Below, piece after piece: positions 15,819 to 23,688 of a stretch of DNA of 64,000 nucleotides (within the stretch, counting starts at the first letter, position 1; every line of letters starts with the position of its first letter). The notes under the pieces were generated by a model. That model was given only the letters and a program-made list of their open reading frames with translations, was not told the origin of the DNA and searched no databases. The stretch is taken from positions 724,978 to 788,977 of the forward strand of contig NZ_CP015193.1 in assembly GCF_002214605.1 (NCBI RefSeq), given 5' to 3'. The stretch is from Thermococcus chitonophagus. Its GTDB lineage: Archaea > Methanobacteriota_B > Thermococci > Thermococcales > Thermococcaceae. The position numbers and the translations under genes were made by a program.

Positions 15819-17420
15819 ATGAGGGTCGTGTTTATTTTAATTCTAGTTGTCATATTGTTAAATCAGGTAAGTGGATGGGAGCTCAGCTATACACTACCTG
15901 GAGACGAGCTCAGAGAAAGTTTCCGTGCTACTGGAGTTTATTACGTGGATGAGGGCTTAGTAGTTATAGGAGTTCACAGTAAGGGTCTTAAGGAAAGGTA
16001 TTTTGTAGTGATGCGCATAAACCCCATAGATGGCGCTGTACTTTGGGCTAGAAAATATACATTTGAGGTAAATGGGAAGCCTTTACCTCCAGAATCTCTT
16101 CCTGCTGGTCGATCCATAGTCTTGCAGTCTGGAGATGGCATGTACATAATTACCCCAGTCACCTTCAATTATACGGTCTCCACTTTGATCATCAGGACAA
16201 ACATAAAGGGGGATATAAGGTGGGCTAAGTTAATAGTAGCTGATCAGATACTGAAGAACAGGAGCTATAAGCGGCAGGTTACACCGATAGATGCTATTGT
16301 ATCGGAGGATAACTCACTTTACATCCTCGCCAGGAGCAGGGCATGGAGGGAAATTCATCTTCCTAATGGCGTTGTAATGAAGTTTTCTCCAGATGGAGAT
16401 CTTGAGTGGGCAACTGTTGTATCCTTGAAAGGCACGGGGTTTGATCCAAGAGCTGTTGTCTTTAATTCTTCCCTCTACATTATGGGTACAAGTGCAATAA
16501 CGGCTCTTGGGGGAGCGAGAATTGTTGTTCTAAAATTGGACAGTAACAACGGTTCCGTCTTGGAAGGACTAAGCATCAGGAGTGGTGACGTCCTCTATGG
16601 AGATGACATGACGATCTCTGATGCCTTGCTCTACATACTTGCACACAAGAAGACTGAGACAATATACCCGGTGATAATAGCCAGCGATGGAGAAGGCATC
16701 CTTTGGTCTAAGAAGATTAATGGGAGGGGTGTTGTCCCGAAGTTCTTACTTACTGATGGAGAAAGGCTATACATGGCTGGTATTATTTCCGGGATATGGG
16801 GAGGGCCAAGAAATCTTTCAGACCATGCATTCGTAGTTGGCATGTCTCGAGAAGGAGAGGTTATATGGGCAAGGGCATATCCTTCGCCTGCTTTAAATGG
16901 TCCTATCTTGGGTGGATTTGCAATTGGAGGCGGAAGACTTTATGGATTCATGGTGCCTTTTGGATCAATAACTGGGTTTGGATTTTCACCTAGCGTTGAA
17001 GGTGAAGATAATTGTGGAAAGGAAATTTCCTTTGATGTGTCCCCAATTGATGTAGAGTCTGGTAAAGTTAATACAAAGAACATTTTGGCCTTTAATCCCA
17101 ACATAAGGATTTATGACGTCAACGGAAGCACTGAGAGCATCTCAATAAAGTTTGCAGATATATGCTCAAGGAAAGCGGAAGTAACGGTAACGAAGTCGAC
17201 GACGTCTATTAAAAAGCAGGAATCAGAGTCAACGACAACAACCCACATTACAACTAAAACACCCTCAAGGACAACTGTAACCGTTACTGGCACATTATCT
17301 AAAACTACGAAACCTCCCACCAAGGAGTCTCCAGCTCGTAGTACTTCAAAAAGCACGTGTGGACCTGTAGTGCTTGTTGTTTTGGTAGCTTTGCCGACCC
17401 TTTTAAGAAAGAGATTGTGA
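15819..17420 (+). CDS. Secreted beta-propeller-like protein with CGP-CTERM anchor
   Basis: The 533-residue protein starts with a signal peptide (about 1-19). Residues 20-440 contain repeated blades of the form GxVLWAR / GDLEWA / GEVIWARAY / GILWSKK alternating with GxLYIxG / SLYILA / RLYMAG, a PQQ- or Kelch-like beta-propeller. A Thr/Ser-rich stalk covers about 450-510. The C-terminus is Cys-Gly-Pro (about residues 514-516), a hydrophobic segment and a basic end RKR, which is the CGP-CTERM sorting signal known from Thermococcaceae. It is therefore predicted to be processed and anchored at the cell surface. The ligand or substrate is unknown. Only a few cysteines are present (near 398, 449 and the CGP). 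Confidence 0.85.
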   Translation: MRVVFILILVVILLNQVSGWELSYTLPGDELRESFRATGVYYVDEGLVVIGVHSKGLKERYFVVMRINPIDGAVLWARKYTFEVNGKPLPPESLPAGRSIVLQSGDGMYIITPVTFNYTVSTLIIRTNIKGDIRWAKLIVADQILKNRSYKRQVTPIDAIVSEDNSLYILARSRAWREIHLPNGVVMKFSPDGDLEWATVVSLKGTGFDPRAVVFNSSLYIMGTSAITALGGARIVVLKLDSNNGSVLEGLSIRSGDVLYGDDMTISDALLYILAHKKTETIYPVIIASDGEGILWSKKINGRGVVPKFLLTDGERLYMAGIISGIWGGPRNLSDHAFVVGMSREGEVIWARAYPSPALNGPILGGFAIGGGRLYGFMVPFGSITGFGFSPSVEGEDNCGKEISFDVSPIDVESGKVNTKNILAFNPNIRIYDVNGSTESISIKFADICSRKAEVTVTKSTTSIKKQESESTTTTHITTKTPSRTTVTVTGTLSKTTKPPTKESPARSTSKSTCGPVVLVVLVALPTLLRKRL

Positions 17421-17453
17421 AATTTTTTAATGCTTCTTAATTTATTTTTGGCC

Positions 17454-18119
17454 ATGAAGGTCTTAATTACCGGTTCATCATCAGGAATAGGTTTAGAACT
17501 CTCAAAGATCTTCCTCTCAAAAGGCTATAGGGTTTACGGAGTTAGCAGGCGGGAGGTAAACCTTGGAGACAATTATACTCACATTAAAGCGGATCTCTCA
17601 ATCAGAAAGGGTATAGAGATAGTTAAGAAGTTCTTGGGAAACGAAAAGCTCGATATCTTGGTGAATAACGCTGGCTTTGGAATTCTAAAGCCAATCCTGG
17701 AGCACTCGTGGGAGGAGATGGAGGAGATCTTTAGGCTTAACGTGATTTCTCCAATAATCCTGACGAGGGAGTTATTGTCGAAGCTCAAGTTGGATGCAAA
17801 GGTTGTGTTCGTTATCAGCGGCGCCGCCTTCGTAAAAATAATTGATATGCCCGTTTACGGAGCCTCAAAATCCGCCCTCCACTACCTAACGGTTATCCTT
17901 GAGGATGAGCTTAAGCCAAGGAGGGTTATCCGGGTATACCCAAAGCAGGTGAAAACTCCCTTCTGGAATGGTAAAGCTCCAGCTGGAAGCCTTGATCCCA
18001 GGGAAGTTGCTGAGAAGATAGTCAGTGCCATAGAGAAAGGGAAGAGAGAAGTGTTCATCCCCTGGTATATAGGCCTCTCAAAGCCTTTCGGGATGAAATA
18101 TCGCTTCAGGTTCCGATAG
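17454..18119 (+). CDS. Short-chain dehydrogenase/reductase
   Basis: This 221-residue SDR enzyme has the Rossmann motif TGSSSGIG at residues 6-13, NNAG near 71, the catalytic serine in VISGAA near 122 and the catalytic YxxxK in YGASK at about 135-139. The arginine pair SRRE at the end of beta-2 suggests NADP(H) preference. The start is the ATG at 17454, since the shorter protein begins MKVLITGSSS directly at beta-1; the longer frame from 17430 is promoter-like (TTAATTTATTTTT). The substrate is unknown. Confidence 0.88.
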   Translation: MKVLITGSSSGIGLELSKIFLSKGYRVYGVSRREVNLGDNYTHIKADLSIRKGIEIVKKFLGNEKLDILVNNAGFGILKPILEHSWEEMEEIFRLNVISPIILTRELLSKLKLDAKVVFVISGAAFVKIIDMPVYGASKSALHYLTVILEDELKPRRVIRVYPKQVKTPFWNGKAPAGSLDPREVAEKIVSAIEKGKREVFIPWYIGLSKPFGMKYRFRFR

Positions 18120-18182
18120 GTTTATAAGTTCTTTTTGCACCAATACCTCGAGGTCCGATGCATCGGGGTCGGAGGTGAATAC

Positions 18183-18515
18183 GTGAAGGCAGTTGAAAAG
18201 CTGAGGAAGGAACTCAGGGCTGGCCTGTACTCCTATCTAGTGCTTCTCATCTTAGAGAGGGAAGGTGAGCTACATGGGTACGGGATAAGAAAGAAGCTTG
18301 AGGAGCTCACAAATGGAAGGCTTGTTCCCAGTGAAGGAACCCTCTACGACCTGTTGAAGAGCTTGAAGAAGCACAAGCTGATAGAAGATAGATTAGTCTT
18401 GATTGGTAAGAGGCCCAGGAGGTACTATAGAATCACATCCCAGGGAAGGGATGTTTTGGAGGAGCTTAGGGAGGAGGTTAGGGAGATAATCGGGATTTTG
18501 GAGGTGGTAACTTGA
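18183..18515 (+). CDS. PadR-family transcriptional regulator
   Basis: The 110-residue protein is a PadR winged-helix regulator: LRAGLYSYLVLLILEREGELHGYGIRKKLEE (recognised in pieces, residues about 11-41), the PSEGTLYDLLKSLKKHKLIE recognition helix and wing, and a short C-terminal helix for dimerisation (family subgroup s2). I choose the GTG at 18183 because GGAGGTGAATAC precedes it at the right distance; a TTG at 18135 lies in promoter-like DNA. The end overlaps the next gene's TTG start by four bases, so the membrane protein downstream is probably its regulated partner. Confidence 0.88.
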   Translation: MKAVEKLRKELRAGLYSYLVLLILEREGELHGYGIRKKLEELTNGRLVPSEGTLYDLLKSLKKHKLIEDRLVLIGKRPRRYYRITSQGRDVLEELREEVREIIGILEVVT

Positions 18516-19075
18516 TCTGGCTCGGCTTGATGATGCTCATAATTGGTATCCTGACTTTAGCAGTAAGGAACACTCAAAATCCCTTTATTGGGGTCAGGTT
18601 CTCGTATACTTATCTTTCCAAGGAAGCCTGGAGAAGGGCAAATACGATGGCCGGCACTTTGAGCGTAATCCTGGGAGCTATAGTTTTGATTCAGGCCTAC
18701 CTAGGGACCAGCAAAGGTATTGTGCTCTCGACGCTTGCCGTAGGCATGTTCCTACTTGCAGTCTCAACGTACTCGGTGGCAAAGAAGGCCTATGAGATAG
18801 AAACCATGAAGGAGGAACCCCGGGGAGAGGTAGAAGAAATTACCCCAGGGTTCCCCAGAGTAATCTACCTCCAGTGGCTCATGTTTCCCTTGAGCGTCAT
18901 GTTAAAGCTTCCCTCGGAGAATATCTTACTGGTCGCAATGATTCCCTTGATGTCCACAATTATTGCTAAGGATCCCCTTCTCCTGAGACTGCCCGAGAAG
19001 TCAGGAAATATTAGAATTGCACTCTATGTTGTTACCCTGCTCCAAGTAGCCCTCATAGTCTACGGAAAGCTTTAA
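18512..19075 (+). CDS. SdpI/YhfL-family membrane protein
   Basis: This 187-residue membrane protein has about six hydrophobic segments. The motif NPFIGVRFSYTYLSKEAWRRANTMAG at about 23-48 (given here as a position) is the loop typical of SdpI/YhfL proteins, where IGxRxxxTxxSxxxWxxxN is conserved; in Bacillus SdpI gives immunity to a toxin and takes part in signalling. The start is TTG at 18512, overlapping the TGA of the PadR gene, with GGAGGTGG ten bases upstream. A PadR-SdpI pair suggests an autorepressor/immunity type of module, which is inference. Confidence 0.75.
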   Translation: MIWLGLMMLIIGILTLAVRNTQNPFIGVRFSYTYLSKEAWRRANTMAGTLSVILGAIVLIQAYLGTSKGIVLSTLAVGMFLLAVSTYSVAKKAYEIETMKEEPRGEVEEITPGFPRVIYLQWLMFPLSVMLKLPSENILLVAMIPLMSTIIAKDPLLLRLPEKSGNIRIALYVVTLLQVALIVYGKL

Positions 19076-19107
19076 TCCTCTTCTCCCCTTATTTCGTTGG
19101 TGATATC

Positions 19108-19446
19108 ATGGAGACGATAGAGGGGGTTATTGTTGTAACTACGGAGACTATTCCTGGGTATAGGATAGTTGAGGTTAAGGGCATAGCAAGGGGAGGAATC
19201 GTTAGGGCTACACACCTTGGAAGGGATATCCTTGCTGCCTTCAGGAATATAAAGGGTGGAGAGGTTAAGGAGTACACGCAGATGATGGCTGAGGCTAGGG
19301 AGGAAGCCTTAAGGAGGATGGCCCTTCACGCTAAGCAACTCGGCGCAAATGCCGTCGTCAATGTGAGGTTCGCAACTTCAAATGTATCCTCCGGAATGGC
19401 CGAGGTTTACGCTTACGGTACCGCTGTAGTTGTCGAGAGGGAGTGA
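19108..19446 (+). CDS. UPF0145 (YbjQ/DUF74) family protein
   Basis: The 112-residue protein matches the UPF0145 heavy-metal-associated-like family, which forms pentamers of unknown function. Family features are the initial VVTTETIPGYRIVEVKGIARGG (positions 9-30) and the pattern ALRRMALHAKQLGANAVVNVRF near 72-93. Its stop overlaps the start region of the downstream membrane protease-like gene, indicating an operon. GGTGATATC precedes the ATG. Confidence 0.88.
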   Translation: METIEGVIVVTTETIPGYRIVEVKGIARGGIVRATHLGRDILAAFRNIKGGEVKEYTQMMAEAREEALRRMALHAKQLGANAVVNVRFATSNVSSGMAEVYAYGTAVVVERE

Positions 19447-19448
19447 TA

Positions 19449-20144
19449 ATGAACCCGGCACTCTTTCCTCTGCTAGGGGGTTTCTTGGCTTGGTTTACTC
19501 TATACCTCTTAGGACTTAGAAAGTTCAAGGGAGCGGAGTTCATACTTGGGGTGTTTGTCTTCTTCTTTGCAATGCTTCTTCAGGGATTGATACAGCAGGG
19601 TGCCTTCTTACTCGCGGGCATTAGATCAAACAGGGACATAATCGAGAGGGGGTTAATTCTCGTGGCTAGTCTTTGGGTTGGTCTTTCAGCTGGCTTCATA
19701 CAGGAGGGAGTTAAGTTTGCCTTGGTTAGGGATAAAAGCAAGAGGCAGGGAGCATTCGTTGGTCTTGGCTTCGGGATAACTGAAGTACTGGCTGTGGTTG
19801 TTAGCTTTGCGATTATCAGCTTTAAGGGACTGACCCTAGACGTTCCCTTTATCATGGGCATGCTGACCTTGGCTGAGAGGTACTTGGCTGTTCTCTTCCA
19901 TGTTGCCACAACGATTCTTTTAGCCGGAGCATCGTTAAGAACGTTCTTGACCCTAGCGGGAATTCACGCAGTGGTGGATAGTCTAGCGGCGTACTATCAG
20001 CTCGCCAGACTTGTTGATCCAGCAAAGTCCGTAAAAGTCTTGATCCTAAGTGAGGCCGTCCTGGGGCTTGTTGTTCTGGTGCTCCTAGTATATGCCCTGC
20101 CCCAAGCCCTCAAGGAAGAAGAAAAAGAAGAAGTGATTTGGTAG
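19449..20144 (+). CDS. YhfC-family intramembrane protease-like membrane protein
   Basis: This 231-residue polytopic protein has about seven hydrophobic segments. Conserved polar residues sit inside them in the order FIQEGVKF, FGITEVLAV, LFHVATTILL and AGIHAVVDS. This E-x-x-K, E, H, H-x-x-x-D pattern matches the YhfC/PrsW-like glutamic intramembrane protease group. Proteolytic activity is inferred from the family. The ATG at 19449 is preceded by GAGGGAGTGATA; a GTG at 19443 is the alternative. It forms a two-gene unit with the UPF0145 protein. Confidence 0.72.
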   Translation: MNPALFPLLGGFLAWFTLYLLGLRKFKGAEFILGVFVFFFAMLLQGLIQQGAFLLAGIRSNRDIIERGLILVASLWVGLSAGFIQEGVKFALVRDKSKRQGAFVGLGFGITEVLAVVVSFAIISFKGLTLDVPFIMGMLTLAERYLAVLFHVATTILLAGASLRTFLTLAGIHAVVDSLAAYYQLARLVDPAKSVKVLILSEAVLGLVVLVLLVYALPQALKEEEKEEVIW

Positions 20145-21545
20145 TTATCGTCTAATAAAGATTTCAAGCTTGCCTCCATAGAACTCCTCCACTTTTACAT
20201 ATTTCCTGCTGGTAAGGATGTTCAGGTAGACGCTTGGATTTTCATGAATTATCACGTCGTAGTACCCCCTCGCTATCTTCTCCTCTATGCTTTTCCGCCT
20301 GAGTATCATTTCGACCTCGGCTTTAGGATAGTAGAACCCCGCCATGGTGTAGAGGGAGGGGGAAACCAATAACTTTTCAGCCGGATACTTCTCGCTCGCA
20401 TACTTCAGCACGTGAGATTCCTGAACCCCGATGGAGTTCCATCTTTCTTTGAGGTCAAAGCCCTTCTGAGCAACGGGAATTATGAGGAGGATTGCTAGAG
20501 CCAGGGTTACAAGCCATGGTTTAATGTTCTTTATTCCAGCGCGGGCAATGACAACTTCACTGATCCTTCCAATGAGCTCAATGCCTTCTGCGGCGAGTAC
20601 CCCAATGACGGGAGAGAGAAACGTTATGAACCTCGTTTCCTTATGAGTCACAATCATTATCATAATGAAACCTATGAACAACCAGCTGATTAGGAGGTAG
20701 CCTCTTTCGTCCTGCTTCTGCTTTAGAAGTCCAAGAACGGCGAGGGCTGGGAGCACAACTCCTACATCGTTGAACAGCAACGTCAGAAAGTCTGAAACTG
20801 AAACTGGCTTGTCTAAGGTAACAACCCTGTTTGCTATCTTGAACGGTCTGAAGTAGCCCCCGTAATGGAGGTGTCCCAAGTACAGCCAAGGTAGCAGAAC
20901 TAGGAAGAAGAGCATGAAACCTATACAGTATTCCTTCTTTTTTACCCACCCCCAGTAATCGGTGAGCCACAGGTAGGCCAAGAACACCGGAATTATTGAG
21001 AGTCCTGTATACCTTGTCAGTACGGCAAGTCCTGCCGAGATGAACGCCAAATAAATCCTGTGAGGCTCACCTCTTTTCCGTCCCGTGTATAGGAAGTAAA
21101 TGGCGAGCGTGTAGAAGAATGTGAACTCACTGTGAACTAATTCCCTACCCCCCATCGTGAGCGCGAGGCCGTTGAACATGAAGAATAGTGATGCCACAGT
21201 CCCTTTGATGAAGTTTCCAAACAATTCAAGGGAGAGGAGATACACAAGAGAAGCTGTTAGGGCAAAGAAGAATGCTGAAACTACCCTCGCAACCTTAAGT
21301 TGAGTTAGGGGATCATGGATGAAGTGGTAGAAGAGGGAGAGGGTGTAGGGATACAGGGGAGGTCTGTACATCATGTAAATTCCTTGATACGTAAAGCTCG
21401 TTGGATTCTTGGCCAAGTTTCTTGCTATATTTATATATAAAGCCCCATCATAGGTGAGCGTGTCCCAGGGGGGGAGTAGAACGATTTGCATGATGAATGC
21501 AAATGCAAAAATTATGATTGGAATTATCTTCATGTTAAACTTCAT
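20145..21545 (-). CDS. GT39/ArnT-like membrane glycosyltransferase
   Basis: The 466-residue protein has about eleven to twelve membrane segments with the large first extracellular loop of GT-C glycosyltransferases. The acidic catalytic residues are probably the WDTLTYDGALY pair near residues 24-34, where a D/E-rich motif sits in the first loop. YRPPLYPYTL and a soluble C-terminal part (about 370-466) also fit. It likely transfers a sugar from a polyprenyl-phosphate donor to protein or lipid outside the membrane. The start is the ATG at 21545, which has GGAGGGTTAAAA upstream; the frame to 21578 is weaker. Confidence 0.82.
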   Translation of the reverse strand: MKFNMKIIPIIIFAFAFIMQIVLLPPWDTLTYDGALYINIARNLAKNPTSFTYQGIYMMYRPPLYPYTLSLFYHFIHDPLTQLKVARVVSAFFFALTASLVYLLSLELFGNFIKGTVASLFFMFNGLALTMGGRELVHSEFTFFYTLAIYFLYTGRKRGEPHRIYLAFISAGLAVLTRYTGLSIIPVFLAYLWLTDYWGWVKKKEYCIGFMLFFLVLLPWLYLGHLHYGGYFRPFKIANRVVTLDKPVSVSDFLTLLFNDVGVVLPALAVLGLLKQKQDERGYLLISWLFIGFIMIMIVTHKETRFITFLSPVIGVLAAEGIELIGRISEVVIARAGIKNIKPWLVTLALAILLIIPVAQKGFDLKERWNSIGVQESHVLKYASEKYPAEKLLVSPSLYTMAGFYYPKAEVEMILRRKSIEEKIARGYYDVIIHENPSVYLNILTSRKYVKVEEFYGGKLEIFIRR

Positions 21546-21624
21546 TTTTAACCCTCCATAGTGTTCCTCTTTACTCATCGGAAGGCATTGCTTTGGGCTT
21601 TTATGTGTTTTGCCATTCGTTAGT

Positions 21625-21667
21625 CTTATAAACGATTATCACTGTAATTATTCTCATGAGAATAATT
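21625..21667 (+). promoter_or_regulatory. TATA element and perfect 22-bp palindrome over the start codon
   Basis: CTTATAAAC at about 21625-21633 is a TATA-like box. AATTATTCTCA at 21646-21656 is followed directly by its exact reverse complement TGAGAATAATT at 21657-21667. The palindrome is centred on the ATG of the ATPase gene (21656-21658) and covers the expected transcription start, so a dimeric repressor bound here would block transcription and the start codon. The message is probably leaderless. Confidence 0.6.
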
Positions 21668-22909
21668 CCCAGAAGAATAGAAATTTCGAAGCTGAAAACG
21701 CCAGGGTGGAAGATGCTCTATGGAAGAAGGAAAACTGGAAAGACTTTTTTAGTTGAGCATTTCCTTCAATATGATGAGTTTTTCTTCGTTGGTAGGGATG
21801 GGGCTGTATACGATAGAAACAGAAATGGAAAAATGAGTTACAGAGAGTTCTTTGCTATTTTTCCAAGATTGCTTAATGGTGTAGTTGTAGTTGATGAATT
21901 TCACAGATTGCCAGAGGAGTTCTTAGATTTACTTCACATGAACTCGGGGAAGGGAGAACTTATCCTTATAACCTCCACACTCTGGCTTGCCAAAAAGATC
22001 CTATTAGGGAAGGGAAGTCCCCTCCTTGGGATAGTAAGGCCAATAAAGATAAGTCTAATTGACGAGAGGGACATCCTAATAGGCCTTTCCAAGAACCTCT
22101 CCGAGAAGGAACTTATCGAAGCGGCAACTTACCTGCGTGAGCCCCTTTTAATCTCATACTACACTCCGCCAGTGAGGAAATTTCTCTCTGAATTCCTCCA
22201 TGATTCGTCTCTTATGATAAAGGAGCTTATTGGAGAGATATTCACAGAAGAAGAAAGGAGACTGACTTCAGTGTATGAGGGAATATTAAAAGGTGTATCA
22301 GATGGAAAAACGACAAGTACCGAGCTTTCGTCTTATCTCTTTTCACTCGGCCTAATAGAGAAGGATAATCCTGGGACCTTGCAGAAGTACCTTGGGACAC
22401 TAACTGAAATGGGCATCTTAAAGAAAGTCGAGGTGGTAGGTAAAAGGAGAAAGAAGTTCCACTACTACCATGTTTCGCCCCTTTTTGATCTCCACTACTA
22501 CTTAGAGTCCAAGTATGCCTATACAGAGCTGGATATTCCTGAAGAATATATAAGAAAAGTCGTTGAGGAAAAATTGCCCCTTCACGTTGAGGACTTCATA
22601 GCGGAGCTGTTTTCAAAGCTCTATGGCATGAAAAGACTCTATATAGAACTTCCCAATCTTCAGCTTGACGTTGCCCTAGGATCTTTTAGGAGAATTGAAA
22701 TTGTTGGTGAAGTTAAGTGGAAAGAGTTTGTCGGGAAGGATGAGATTAAGAAAATAGAGGAGAAGCTGAACCGAATTAATGCTAGGAGGTTTTTAGTAGT
22801 CCCAGGTTTAGACTCACTAGAGAAAGAGCCGGAGGGAGTTGAGGTTTTAACCCCTAAGGATATACTCATGACGGTGATCGAAGATGAAGGTTCTCGTTAC
22901 GGGCTTTGA
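21656..22909 (+). CDS. Archaeal P-loop ATPase with C-terminal nuclease-like domain
   Basis: This 417-residue protein is of the archaeal ATPase/DUF234 type. It has a Walker A GRRKTGKT at residues 23-30 and a Walker B VVVVDEFHRLP at 76-86. A middle winged-helix region (about 210-270, TSTELSSYLFSLGLI) and a C-terminal DUF234-like region (about 300-400) with VGEVKWKEF follow. The E-x-K of GEVKW resembles a PD-(D/E)xK nuclease core, as proposed for DUF234. Its function is unknown. It overlaps pcp by 26 bases. The start codon lies inside a perfect 22-bp palindrome, suggesting tight control. Confidence 0.8.
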   Translation: MRIIPRRIEISKLKTPGWKMLYGRRKTGKTFLVEHFLQYDEFFFVGRDGAVYDRNRNGKMSYREFFAIFPRLLNGVVVVDEFHRLPEEFLDLLHMNSGKGELILITSTLWLAKKILLGKGSPLLGIVRPIKISLIDERDILIGLSKNLSEKELIEAATYLREPLLISYYTPPVRKFLSEFLHDSSLMIKELIGEIFTEEERRLTSVYEGILKGVSDGKTTSTELSSYLFSLGLIEKDNPGTLQKYLGTLTEMGILKKVEVVGKRRKKFHYYHVSPLFDLHYYLESKYAYTELDIPEEYIRKVVEEKLPLHVEDFIAELFSKLYGMKRLYIELPNLQLDVALGSFRRIEIVGEVKWKEFVGKDEIKKIEEKLNRINARRFLVVPGLDSLEKEPEGVEVLTPKDILMTVIEDEGSRYGL

Positions 22910-23480
22910 GCCCTTTGGGAATGAAAAGGTTAACCCTTCGTGGGAGGCGGTAAAACTGCTTCCCGATGAGATAGAGGGAGTTACCGTGGTAAAGAGGCTC
23001 CTCCCCGTTACATTCAATGGAGTTCGCAGGATTCTGCCAGAGCTGATACTGAAGGAGAAGCCCAATGTTGTAATCTCCACGGGACTTGCCGGTGGAAGAC
23101 CAACGATAACAGTTGAGAGGGTTGCAATTAACATTATGGACTCGACGATGCCGGACAATGAAGGATACAAGCCGGAAGATGAACCGATATTTGAGGATGC
23201 TCCCACAGCTTACTTTTCGACTCTGCCGATAAAGAAGATAGTTCGGGCGTTAAGGGAGAACGGAATCCCCGCTTTAGTCTCCAACACCGCCGGAACCTAC
23301 GTGTGCAATACGGCAATGTTCACGGCTTTGCACACGATAGCAAAGCACGGGCTTAATGCCAAAGCCGGTTTCATTCACGTTCCCTACAGCCACAAGCAGG
23401 CTCTAGATAAGCCAAGACCTTCAATGGCCCTCGAGACAATAGCGAAGGCTATTGAGATAGCCATAAAGGTTAGCCTTTGA
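22884..23480 (+). CDS. pcp: Pyrrolidone-carboxylate (pyroglutamyl) peptidase
   Basis: This cysteine peptidase removes N-terminal pyroglutamate. The 198-residue protein has the family start MKVLVTGFEPFG, the PDNEGYKP loop and a Glu-Cys-His triad that I place at E78 (TVERVAIN), C141 (TYVCNTAMF) and H165 (GFIHVPY). The length is slightly below the usual 200-220 for Thermococcales enzymes. Only one further cysteine-poor C-terminus is visible, so the inter-subunit disulfide reported for some Pyrococcus enzymes is not evident. The gene starts inside the end of the ATPase gene. Confidence 0.95.
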   Translation: MKVLVTGFEPFGNEKVNPSWEAVKLLPDEIEGVTVVKRLLPVTFNGVRRILPELILKEKPNVVISTGLAGGRPTITVERVAINIMDSTMPDNEGYKPEDEPIFEDAPTAYFSTLPIKKIVRALRENGIPALVSNTAGTYVCNTAMFTALHTIAKHGLNAKAGFIHVPYSHKQALDKPRPSMALETIAKAIEIAIKVSL

Positions 23481-23490
23481 TTTGAATGAA

Positions 23491-23688
23491 TTATCCGCCT
23501 GCTCTCGCGAGCTTCAACCTCTCCAAAAATTTTCTCACTTCCTCGTCGCTCCCTTTTATTAGAATGACGTTCAGCGGTATCTTGCCTTCCCTTCTTCCTA
23601 CCAGAATAATCTCAACATCTACTCTCACTTTTTCCTTTATCTCCTCAAGCTCCTCTATGGAAAGAACAGTTTCAATAATCCTCTTCAT
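23491..23688 (-). CDS. Small protein of unknown function downstream of ttuA
   Basis: This 65-residue protein is alpha/beta (MKRIIETVLSIEELEEIKE helix, VDVEIILVGRREG strand, SDEEVRKFLERLKLARAG helix) with no motif I recognise. It starts inside the 3' end of ttuA (ATG at 23688, or GTG at 23697), so it is probably translated from the same message. A role in tRNA thiolation is possible from position only. Confidence 0.6.
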   Translation of the reverse strand: MKRIIETVLSIEELEEIKEKVRVDVEIILVGRREGKIPLNVILIKGSDEEVRKFLERLKLARAGG

